This document shows positions 1-9,100 of a DNA stretch of 44,082 nucleotides, in pieces. The position numbers and the translations under genes were made by a program. The notes under the pieces were generated by a model that was given only the letters and a program-made list of their open reading frames with translations, did no database searches and had not been told where the DNA came from. Positions within the stretch are counted from its first letter, which is position 1. The number at the start of each line of letters is the position of its first letter. The stretch comes from Clostridium sp. (GTDB taxonomy: Bacteria > Bacillota_A > Clostridia > Lachnospirales > Lachnospiraceae). The stretch lies in contig JAMPAW010000014.1 of assembly GCA_023666975.1 (NCBI GenBank), forward strand, positions 1 through 44,082, written 5' to 3'.

Positions 1-1
1 T

Positions 2-64
2 GACAGTGTATCCCCTCGTGTGGATATTGCAAGTACAACAGGATCTGTTAAGGTGTATAAGTAG
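2..64 (+). CDS. C-terminal end of an upstream gene (partial)
   Basis: The window opens inside a reading frame that stays open for 20 codons and stops at TAG 62-64. The tail ends in a Thr/Ser/Gly stretch followed by VKVYK. It lies 17 bases upstream of a prepilin-like gene with a ribosome site between them, so it is probably the last part of the preceding gene of the same operon, perhaps another pilin-like protein. The fragment is too short to identify, and the pilin suggestion rests only on context. Confidence 0.55.
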   Translation, partial: DSVSPRVDIASTTGSVKVYK

Positions 65-81
65 ATTGGAGTGATTGTTCC

Positions 82-1569
82 ATGAAAAAAAGAAAAAATA
101 CTGGATTCAGTATAGTTGAAATTTTAATATCGTTAACAATCTTTATGTTACTGATGATGCCGATTGTCTCGGGAATTATATCTTCGTTGAATATGTCAAC
201 GGATGCAAAAGAATTACAGTATCGTAATGAGTTTGCCGAGAATCTGATGGAACATGTAAAGGCTGTGCCTATTGATGAAGTACGGGATGAAGATTACTAT
301 TTGAAAAACGGAACGACCAGTGGCACTTTCCAACCGGGAACGAAGGAACGGAGGATTATTCCCGCAGATTTGGATGGTGACGGCACGATTGGAAGCAATG
401 AAAAACTTGACCAGACCAGATACTTCATACAGGGAGATACTGTTTTAGGAACCCAAAAGACACCCTATTCTTATGCAATTGAAATTGACAATGAATATTA
501 TGTACAGAAACAGATAGCGGATCCTACATTTGTGGATCCCAACAATTTGGCATTAGGTATTGTTGAAGATATTGATTACAATAAAGTGGCGTTGATCGAT
601 GGAACAATCCTGAATTATGATGTGGCAGCTTCCAAAGCGTTTAAGGCAAAGAAACTTCAGGCATTAAAAGAAGTGGATGAAACAGGATATCAGCAGCAGA
701 TAGAGGGTACCGGAGTTGACCTGTTTGCAAGAGACACGGCTTCCCGGCTGACAACGATAGAAGTATCAGGTGACTCGATCGCTGGTTTTCAGGTCAGATG
801 CCTGGTGGATTATATAGACTATAATTCGTCACTGGGGACGGATAACCATGTACAGTATGTTCCGTATGCACAGTCGTTTACAGGAGAGCTGCCGAATATT
901 TATTTGATGTATAATCCTTGTTACTACAATAACGATTATTCTGCAGATGATTATATTGTTGTGGATACTACCGATTTGACTTCAACTGAGGTAAATGTGT
1001 TTTTAGTAGAGATTGCCAAGACCTATTCAGACCGTATTGTGGCTTCTAATTCTTTGAAAGAGGGAGAAGAAGGCAAAGTTCTTTACCGGGAAGAGGTTAA
1101 GAACGGAGGATATCGTGAAAATGTTAAAATCCATATAGCTGCCGCAGTGAGTTATGCACAAGACCTGAAAAATATAAAGGTTTATCACAATATCGGCAAT
1201 AACTCGGACAGTGCTGGCAACACTTTGCCCAATCAGAAATCGGATTTGTATCATTTGTGCTATAAGCAGGCAAGTCTGATCAGCAGTGAAGAGAGTGCCG
1301 GTGGAATGGTGTCGGCAGTTGATGCAAAACTCCTTCAGTTTCAGGATATCATCAATGCCGGGCTGTCTTCCGGTGAGGTGAAAAGTTATAAGCCGCTCTG
1401 TTCAGGAAGCGCTTTTGACGCAACGGTAGGATGGTTAAATGGAGCGACGGAGGAGAACAGAAGTTTATACAAAGTGAGAGTGTGGCTTAAGAAAAAATCG
1501 GATGGCGCAATTGATATCAATGTTGACCAGCCGATACTTCAGGGAACGAAGGGAGGTAATGAAACTTGA
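82..1569 (+). CDS. Prepilin-like protein, PilV/GspI type
   Basis: The 495-residue protein begins with a short Lys/Arg-rich leader, then the type III prepilin signal GFSIVEIL (Gly8, with Glu at +5 of the mature protein). A hydrophobic helix follows to about residue 35, and then a helical stretch containing ENLMEHVKAVP that resembles the N-terminal helix of PilV/GspI minor pilins. Such proteins are cut and N-methylated by a prepilin peptidase and assemble into a type IV pilus or type II secretion-like pseudopilus. The mature part is much longer than a usual minor pilin (150-200 residues), so it probably carries an extra surface domain that I do not recognise. GGAGTG at 67-72 supports this start. 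The stop overlaps the start of the next gene. The prepilin call is firm; the PilV/GspI subtype is an inference. Confidence 0.8.
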   Translation: MKKRKNTGFSIVEILISLTIFMLLMMPIVSGIISSLNMSTDAKELQYRNEFAENLMEHVKAVPIDEVRDEDYYLKNGTTSGTFQPGTKERRIIPADLDGDGTIGSNEKLDQTRYFIQGDTVLGTQKTPYSYAIEIDNEYYVQKQIADPTFVDPNNLALGIVEDIDYNKVALIDGTILNYDVAASKAFKAKKLQALKEVDETGYQQQIEGTGVDLFARDTASRLTTIEVSGDSIAGFQVRCLVDYIDYNSSLGTDNHVQYVPYAQSFTGELPNIYLMYNPCYYNNDYSADDYIVVDTTDLTSTEVNVFLVEIAKTYSDRIVASNSLKEGEEGKVLYREEVKNGGYRENVKIHIAAAVSYAQDLKNIKVYHNIGNNSDSAGNTLPNQKSDLYHLCYKQASLISSEESAGGMVSAVDAKLLQFQDIINAGLSSGEVKSYKPLCSGSAFDATVGWLNGATEENRSLYKVRVWLKKKSDGAIDINVDQPILQGTKGGNET

Positions 1570-4508
1570 TGAAGAAGAAGAGACGTAATTCCAGGAATCA
1601 AGGTAACAGTTTTGTGATGGTTGTTGCAACAATTTCCTTTCTTGCAATCCTTGTGGCGGCAATTTTGGTTGCAGTGGCTTTGTGTTATCGGTTAAAAGCG
1701 TATGATATCAATGCGAGAGATAATTTCTATTATCTTGAACAGGCGATGGATGAAATCTACGCAGGTGTCGGCGGAGACGCCATGAAACATTTGAATGAAG
1801 CATATGATGACACGTTGGAAGTTATGGTATACTATGATACCAGTACCCGTTCCTATGTGACAATGGACAATGAGCAGGCGAATAAGATACTCAAAAATAC
1901 GTTTATGGACCTTGTGCAAAAGGATGATGACTACAGCACACAGGCGAATATTGAGAATCACTTGATAGGTTTTTTGAGTTATGCTTATGATGACGGTTCC
2001 GAATCAGGAAAAGAGGGCGTGCAGTTGACGGTGGAGAAGATTGTGAAGACGCAGGATGATCTGTCTATCTGCAATCTTATCTTAAAGCGGGAAGCACAGT
2101 ACAGTACGGTTAATGCGAGGTCTAAGAAAGATTCGGACGATTACGGTACGACAGTTGCATCGGCGGATACGTTTATTCAGACGATGACGACAGATTTGGT
2201 TATTGGAAAGCCTGAATTTGATGTAAGCTTTAATACCATTTCTTCAGATTTAAGTGATTTATACGGGTTTTCCATGATTGCAGATATGGGTGTGGAAATT
2301 ACCGGTGAAGACGGCAAGACGGCACTGGGCAACAAAGTAAATGTTACGGGCAATGTATATGCAGCATCCGATTTTTACAACAAGACTTATAATGAGGATC
2401 CGGGGAATACGGTGACGGTAGGTGGCGCTGCTACAACCGTGACATCCGATCAAATACAAAAAGTTAATTCTTATGATGCGAATCGGTTGAAAGATATGGA
2501 TGGCGTCAATGCAAACAGTATGTATTCCGGATTTTATGTTGACGGGGCTACCGTGGTAATGGCATCCGACCGGATTATTGTTCCGGGATCAATTGCAGCA
2601 ATCAACTGTGCGGATATTACCATTTCTTCGATTGCCAATTCTTCCGTGGATTATGCGGATGTGTGGGCTGATGGAATTGTCTTAGACGGTTATTCGCTGA
2701 AGCAAAATATTGACGGAAGCAAATTAAAGGGTGCTTCGATTAACATGAAGGCAAAGGCCTATATTTATGATGACCTGGAAGTGAATGCCAATTCGTCGAA
2801 TGTGTTATTGAATGGACAGTATTTTGGCTATAACTATGCGTCGACGGATAACCGAACCTTTACCGACGCTTCCATCAAGAATGGTATGCGCAAATTTACA
2901 AAGGATACCGATGACGGAATTACGGATGGTCAGGGAGTAAAGGGGCAGTCACACTATAACAGTAGTGCGATTATCTTAAACGGAGAGAATACAACTTTAG
3001 ACTTTTCACTGACGAATGCGTTATATGTAGCAGGTCAGGCTTATATCGAGGTGTCAAAGACGACAAAAGAGTCGGAAAATGCAGAGACGGTAAGCTATAC
3101 AGTACAAAACGGTGCTGTGACGCAGGCGATGACCGATGAAGTCAAATCCGAGACGGACAGTTATCCGACTACACAGACAAAAGACGGAGAGATTGAAGAT
3201 AATTATACGATAGACAATGATTCACAGACTCCGGGAAAGACACCGATTCAGGATTACCGTACCGGTGAAGCGATTTCCGTGAAAAGTAATCAGCTTGTCT
3301 ATATTCCGAACTGGACGGTACACGATAAGGAAGACGGTCTGTGGCTGAGCCTTCCCTCTCATTTAAGACAGCTTGATGTCTATAAGGGAATATGGTCCGA
3401 CTTTAATAAGATACCGGTGATTAAGACGGTAATTTCCGGAAAGAAATATTATTTTCTGGATTTTTCAAAGGCAGATATCAAAGACAAAAATGTAATGAAC
3501 CAGTTTATTGCGGATTATGCCGCACTGTTTGATGAATCGACGGCCACAGGTGAGGACGGAACAACAAAGGGTGAATCTTACGGGCTGATTGATATCACGG
3601 ATTATGAATATTTTCAGGTTGAGATGTTAAAGGTAAGCAGTGATACGGCGGCGGATGCCTATGCGAATATTTATACAAATTCGGCAATTACGTCAAAAGT
3701 GGGCGATACGTTTACGATTGTGGCAAACAGTAATAACATTGAGCCTTTGAGAAAAGCAGCGTCTAACATTAATGAAGCGATTGAAGAGGGCAATGACGTA
3801 CAGGCGGCTATAGATACGACAACAAGTGACAGTGCAGTGCTGGCTTCCAGAGTATCTGAAAAGTTGCAGATGCAGTACAAAGAAATGAAATGGCTGTTAT
3901 CCAATACGAGTAGGAGTGGCGAGTTCGTGACAGAGGCACATAATCTGGCCGAAGAAGTCATTACGCCGATCAATCATTATTTTAACTTCGAGTTGCTGGA
4001 TTCACACAGCCAATACTGTGCACTGCAATCCGGATATGGCGTATGGGTTTCCGACGGGGATGTGAAAATCGGGGCTGCGTCATGCAAGATAGGTGATAAG
4101 AGCGAGAACAGTTATTCTACACCGTTTAGAAATGGTAAAGTCAGAGGTATTGTTTTAGCGAAAGGGGATGTTACGTTCAGCACGGATGTGGAAGAATTTG
4201 AAGGGTTGATTGTCACAGGCGGTAAAATCATTGTCAATAATTTTGATAAGGTGAACGGAAAGACTTCCATGAGTTTCCTCGCCAACGAAGAGATTATTAA
4301 GAGCATTCTTCGTGAATGTGATAATTCAAGAGGAGAGAGTGCAACAAAGAACTTTGGTTTTGTGTGCGATATCTTCCGCTTATTTGAATCGCAGTATGTT
4401 CCGCCGGTAGGTTCTGACGAAACGGCGACTGTTTCGATGAAGAGTGTAAGTGCTGTCCAGTTTGAAGATATTCTTTCATTGCGAAATTGGAAGAAGAATG
4501 TAGATTAG
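1569..4508 (+). CDS. Oversized PilX/GspK-like minor pilin
   Basis: The protein has about 979 residues. A basic N-terminus precedes a single hydrophobic segment (about residues 13-40), then a long helix with NFYYLEQAMDEI, as in PilX/GspK-type proteins, whose Pfam families cover this N-terminal part. After the candidate cleavage Gly the fifth residue is Met, not Glu; lack of Glu5 is known for GspK, the tip pseudopilin. The rest is rich in Asp/Asn/Thr/Gly. Near its C-terminus (about 830-900) it has short repeated beta-like turns (DGDVKIG, KGDVTF, GGKIIV) suggesting a beta-solenoid. GspK is usually about 300 residues, so this one is about three times larger. It overlaps the previous stop (TGATG). 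TTG at 1566 is an alternative start; GGGAGG at 1551-1556 fits either. It probably sits at or near the pilus tip (inference). Confidence 0.72.
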   Translation: MKKKRRNSRNQGNSFVMVVATISFLAILVAAILVAVALCYRLKAYDINARDNFYYLEQAMDEIYAGVGGDAMKHLNEAYDDTLEVMVYYDTSTRSYVTMDNEQANKILKNTFMDLVQKDDDYSTQANIENHLIGFLSYAYDDGSESGKEGVQLTVEKIVKTQDDLSICNLILKREAQYSTVNARSKKDSDDYGTTVASADTFIQTMTTDLVIGKPEFDVSFNTISSDLSDLYGFSMIADMGVEITGEDGKTALGNKVNVTGNVYAASDFYNKTYNEDPGNTVTVGGAATTVTSDQIQKVNSYDANRLKDMDGVNANSMYSGFYVDGATVVMASDRIIVPGSIAAINCADITISSIANSSVDYADVWADGIVLDGYSLKQNIDGSKLKGASINMKAKAYIYDDLEVNANSSNVLLNGQYFGYNYASTDNRTFTDASIKNGMRKFTKDTDDGITDGQGVKGQSHYNSSAIILNGENTTLDFSLTNALYVAGQAYIEVSKTTKESENAETVSYTVQNGAVTQAMTDEVKSETDSYPTTQTKDGEIEDNYTIDNDSQTPGKTPIQDYRTGEAISVKSNQLVYIPNWTVHDKEDGLWLSLPSHLRQLDVYKGIWSDFNKIPVIKTVISGKKYYFLDFSKADIKDKNVMNQFIADYAALFDESTATGEDGTTKGESYGLIDITDYEYFQVEMLKVSSDTAADAYANIYTNSAITSKVGDTFTIVANSNNIEPLRKAASNINEAIEEGNDVQAAIDTTTSDSAVLASRVSEKLQMQYKEMKWLLSNTSRSGEFVTEAHNLAEEVITPINHYFNFELLDSHSQYCALQSGYGVWVSDGDVKIGAASCKIGDKSENSYSTPFRNGKVRGIVLAKGDVTFSTDVEEFEGLIVTGGKIIVNNFDKVNGKTSMSFLANEEIIKSILRECDNSRGESATKNFGFVCDIFRLFESQYVPPVGSDETATVSMKSVSAVQFEDILSLRNWKKNVD

Positions 4509-4519
4509 GCGGTGATGGT

Positions 4520-5074
4520 ATGAAGAAGAATCATGGGTATACGTTAATTGAGATGTTGATTGTACTCGCTATAATTGTAATACTGTCCGGAGTGTCATTT
4601 GTGACAATAGGAATTATCAAACAGGCGAAATACAATGCAGCAGCAACGACGTTAAGTGACCAAATCGGAAGTTTACTCGTCAAGACCAGAGCTTTATCAG
4701 AGGCCAAGACGGATCGGTTGTGTATGCAGATACGGTATAATGACAGTGAGGTTACTTATGCAGATGGGACATATGCAAAAGCAGGAACTTATTCGTTAAT
4801 TCTTGGCTATCACGTCGGAAATACGTTTGTTGAAAAAACCGCTAATACAGCAGAGGCAACTTTACCTGAAATTATTGAAATTGAATATGATACAACTGAT
4901 TCGACGGCCTGTGATATTGCAGGCGTGGACGATACCACCAATATGATTATTGAGTTTAACAAATCAAACGGTTCAGTTCGTTTTGGTTCAGGCAACTATA
5001 ATATTTTATTTAACGGCAGGTGCGTGGCGACAGTGTATTTGGATTCTGTAACAGGTAACCATTACATAAAGTGA
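4520..5074 (+). CDS. Prepilin-like protein, FimT/GspH type
   Basis: The 184-residue protein starts with a basic leader and the prepilin motif GYTLIEMLIVLAI, with Glu at +5, followed by a hydrophobic helix to about residue 30. The size and the layout of an N-terminal helix with a beta-rich remainder fit FimT/FimU/GspH minor pilins. An in-frame ATG lies further upstream at 4487, inside the previous gene. I chose 4520 because AGGCGG at 4507-4512 is well spaced for it and because prepilin leaders are short. It would be processed by prepilin peptidase and join the other minor pilins of this operon in one complex. Confidence 0.82.
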   Translation: MKKNHGYTLIEMLIVLAIIVILSGVSFVTIGIIKQAKYNAAATTLSDQIGSLLVKTRALSEAKTDRLCMQIRYNDSEVTYADGTYAKAGTYSLILGYHVGNTFVEKTANTAEATLPEIIEIEYDTTDSTACDIAGVDDTTNMIIEFNKSNGSVRFGSGNYNILFNGRCVATVYLDSVTGNHYIK

Positions 5075-5087
5075 GGGGGTGGAGCTA

Positions 5088-6113
5088 TTGTGTAAAAAAG
5101 TGAATAGGAATCGGGGCTTCACTTTAGTTGAGTTGTTGATTAGTATGGCATTGCTTTCCATTATTATGTTGATGGTTGTCCAGTTTATGAGTACTACCGC
5201 AGGCGCAAATAAGAAAGCACAGCATAATTTAAAGGCTCAATCGGAAGCGAATGAGGTTATGCAGAATATAACCGACAGTATTATGCAGGCTAATTATGTA
5301 AGAGTAGTTACGGCTGAGGACACCGCTTATACGATAAGCAAAAGTGACGGTAACCGAAAGGATTCGTTGACGAGTTCCGATGCAGTTACTGCAGATCTGA
5401 CCCAGGATAAGGCGGCGAAAGTTAATTATGATTTTGTGCCGGACAATTATGGAAATTATGTCAGAAATACGGTTTCCAGTCCGGATGAACGCAAAGTGAT
5501 AATTGATATGGACACTTATCAGTTAGTCGGTCAAAAAAAGGACACTCTTTATCCATTAACCGGCGATTTGGAAGAAAAGGTGGATGTTCGTTCTTTCCGG
5601 GTGCTGAAGCAGGATATATCGGGTGTGGACACCTATATATATGTTAAACCGGCATATATTTATCTGGAGCATGCAGTCTCGGAGGTTTTGGCAGACGGTA
5701 CCATCAAAGAAAAGGTGGCAAATGTGATTTATCGTTTTGACTACGACAATAATGCGATTTATATGTGGCGTATATCGGATGAATCGGCAGTAGACAGAAA
5801 CACGACAGACCGGTTTGCCAATGCAAAGGCGGTTGTCGATTCATTGTCGGACGATAACGGCAGGCTGACGAACCATATGGTGGATTTTTATCTGTCGGCA
5901 GATGCGGAAGGGAATGCTTTGTTGACGGATGCGTTGTTTGAGATAAAAGGTTATATGTTTAATTCAGCGAATACGGTTAATTTCAGAAATTCCTCCGTAT
6001 TGACCGTGCGGCCTCAAAATTCTTACAAGAAGGCAGATACCGGCGGAAGCGGTGGAACCGGCGGCGGAAGTGGAACTGGTGACAGTGGTGATGAGGAATC
6101 TACACCAGAATAG
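5088..6113 (+). CDS. Prepilin-like protein, PilW/GspJ type
   Basis: The 341-residue protein has the prepilin motif GFTLVELLISMALL with Glu at +5. The hydrophobic helix is followed by MVVQFMSTTAGANKKAQ and a long polar helix, as in PilW/GspJ minor pilins. The tail is a flexible Gly/Ser/Thr/Asp/Glu-rich segment (about the last 25 residues), which may be a surface linker. There is no good ATG. A GTG at 5079 overlaps the ribosome site itself, whereas TTG at 5088 lies 8-9 bases after the AGGGGG at 5074-5079, so I chose TTG. It follows the FimT-like gene by 13 bases. The C-terminal domain is not recognised. Confidence 0.8.
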   Translation: MCKKVNRNRGFTLVELLISMALLSIIMLMVVQFMSTTAGANKKAQHNLKAQSEANEVMQNITDSIMQANYVRVVTAEDTAYTISKSDGNRKDSLTSSDAVTADLTQDKAAKVNYDFVPDNYGNYVRNTVSSPDERKVIIDMDTYQLVGQKKDTLYPLTGDLEEKVDVRSFRVLKQDISGVDTYIYVKPAYIYLEHAVSEVLADGTIKEKVANVIYRFDYDNNAIYMWRISDESAVDRNTTDRFANAKAVVDSLSDDNGRLTNHMVDFYLSADAEGNALLTDALFEIKGYMFNSANTVNFRNSSVLTVRPQNSYKKADTGGSGGTGGGSGTGDSGDEESTPE

Positions 6114-6139
6114 AATTAGAAAAGAAGGGAAGAAAGAAA

Positions 6140-9100
6140 ATGTCAAAGAAAAAACTTTTTATAATTACATCTGTTTTGGCAGTCATGATTATTACGGCTT
6201 CTGTGATTTCTTATTCTATTGCGACACCGGGAAATGGTGCAAAAGATAATAACGAAATCAGTTCCGATGTAAGTAGAAGAGGGGCTGCCGTTGCGACGGA
6301 CTACACCAGTAATATTGACCTTATTATTGAAGCGTCCAATGCAAGCCCTGCTGAAGCAATGAATATTGTGGAAATCTTACCGATGTCCAATCCGACATCA
6401 ACAATTTCCGGCTATGTCAGCAGTGGGATGTTTAAACGTTATGTAATTGATGAAAACAGTGAGAAAACACCAAAGGGTGTTATGGCTGCCAATATGATTA
6501 ATGTGGATACCGTGTCGGTAGGACCGGGAACGTCTTTGGACGACAGTGTATCTTCGTCCGTTGCAGGTGTGGAGAATTTGAGAGACCTGTTTGAAAGTGC
6601 GGATTTAATCTATGTCAGCAGTCCCGGCTATACGGCTTATGACGGTGGCAGTAATATGAGTGAGGAGGTACTCAATTACCTGAAGACTTATGCAACTGCG
6701 AATTCCAAGCCGATTATTATGGATTTTGTGACAAAAAATGATTCGGGCAATGTAGTAACCAGCAAGAAAGTTTCGGACTTGATTGAAGTGATTCAAAATA
6801 ATCATATTCGATTTAGGACGTTTTTATGGGGTAAATTGAATAAAACGACCAATACCTATACCCGGTCTGCAAGTGCAGAGTCATTCTTTACGCGTCAGGA
6901 TTCCTACTATCTGAGCTATGATGTTAGTTTGAAAGCGGCTAACGGTAAGGTATTAATTGTCACAAACGGTGACGGTAGCTCAGGAATGGGCGGCGCAATG
7001 AGAGGAAACAGTGACGCCGATATCATTAACTGGGCTTATTATGGTAATGGCAAACCGTCCGAATTGAGTTATGAGGTGATTTCACCGGCTGCACTGACGA
7101 CGGCCAAATTAGATGAACATTATGATTTTATTCTTTTGGAAAATGATATCATGGCAACTACGATCAGTGCAGATATCTATTCAAAGTTAAAAACACTTTC
7201 TGAATCCAGTGCCTATATTTTATACGACTATGACTTAAGTTCAGGCAGTGGCGGCGGTGGCGGAATTGAGCAGGGAGCCAATAACTACTTACAGTTGATG
7301 GACCTGTTAATCAGTAACAGCGGAGTTGCCAGATACTCCAATGTATTTGCTGCATCCTATGGTTTCTTTAACTCTTTACAGGAAGCAGGGGAATCAGGCA
7401 TCACTTCGGCCAAAGGAATCGCCGATATTATTAACTCCGGTGATTACCGCGGAAACGGTACCAGCGGTAAAGGCGGTAAGAAATTCCGGGTATTGGAGCT
7501 GCAGCCCTGTTATCCGATTGATTTGCAGGTGGCTGAAAGTGAGCCAAATATTTCTGAAGCAAGGATAACTGACTTTGGCTTAAAAGGTAATTACTATACA
7601 AAACCGTCGGAAGTGCTGCGGGGAGTGACCAGCGACGAGGTAGAAGAGGGAACGGAATACTACGCATTTGAACTTTCCAAGGCGAAGATTGTATATGCTT
7701 CACAGCAGTATGCCGAGAAGTATTCGACCACGGCATTGACAATGAACCAGATCGAGATTGACCAGATGTCCACGGAGGAGTTTATCTCCCGAAAGGAAGT
7801 TGTGTTAGAGACATATGATTTGGTCTATATCGGTGGAAATAATTCGGCATTAAAGCCGTTTAGTATGTCATCCTTGTTGTTGAACGGTACAAAGGATACG
7901 ACATCAAGTCTGAACGATGTATTCACTTCTTTTGATATGTATACCCATACCGGTCAGCTGCAGTTTTATCGCGTATCGGCTACGCATAATACCAATGTGA
8001 CAGGTGATATGAGCAAGCCTTACGGCTATGTGGCAGGATCTGACAACAAACAGGGTACGATGGCTGAATTGAATGGTAATGACCTGACCAAGAAAAAGTT
8101 AGACGAGTTATTGGAATATATGAATGCAGGCATGCCGATTATCTTTGAGAAGAAAGTAACGGATGCGTTTATCGAGACCTATAATGTCAAAGATGACCGT
8201 TTTGCCCAGTTATGCCTGAAAAATATCGATCCGGATTCGTTTATGTACGATTTATTGGAAGCCGCTTACACAAACCGAGAGGCACCTGGTGCGGCAATCA
8301 ACTGGGGATTAGATGCCACAAGCGATGCGGCTTTGGCAAAGGCAGACAATCTGCAAAAGGATTACGGGAATACGCTTTCCGATGAGGTTACGGTATTTGA
8401 GCAAAAGACCGGTGAGAGCCTAGTTAAGACCTATAAGAATGCACCGGTGAACAGACCTTCACTTGTGTTGACCAGTTGTCCTAAGGATTATGTGGAGGGA
8501 AGCAAGTCCTGTTATAATGAGGGAACTTTAAGTGTAACGGCTTATGCAAAACCCGCCGGTGACGATGTATCCAAACCGGTGACACTGCAGTTGTTTATCG
8601 ACCAAAACGGTAACAGCGAGTTTACCGATGCCAATGAATTGGCGGATACGAAAACTTACACCTACTCCGAGGATGCAGACGGCGTGGCAAAGACGACCAC
8701 ACTGACCTATAATGATATGGACGAAGATTTCTACGGCTTAATCAGCTGGAAAGTTGTTGCCAATATTGAGGGCACGAAAGCGTGCACAGTATCGACCGGG
8801 TATGCGTACTATCCGCGGAAAGAGGATGTCGATAAGAAGGAAGTCCGCATTCTGCAGCTTATGCCGGTATATGGTGACCGGACGCTGGTTACGGATGAGA
8901 ATGTCCAGAAAGGGGAAGTGGTAGGTACTTACCGATTGACGGATAATCATAGCGGGAACACGAACTACGGTGAAAATGACGGACATTCGCTGTATTTCTG
9001 TAAGGAATGCCAGATGGTTAAGGCGCCGGCATTTTACAATATTATTGACGGTGGTAGTCTGTCACAGAATACTACGGGATTTTACGCAGAGACTTCCGGT

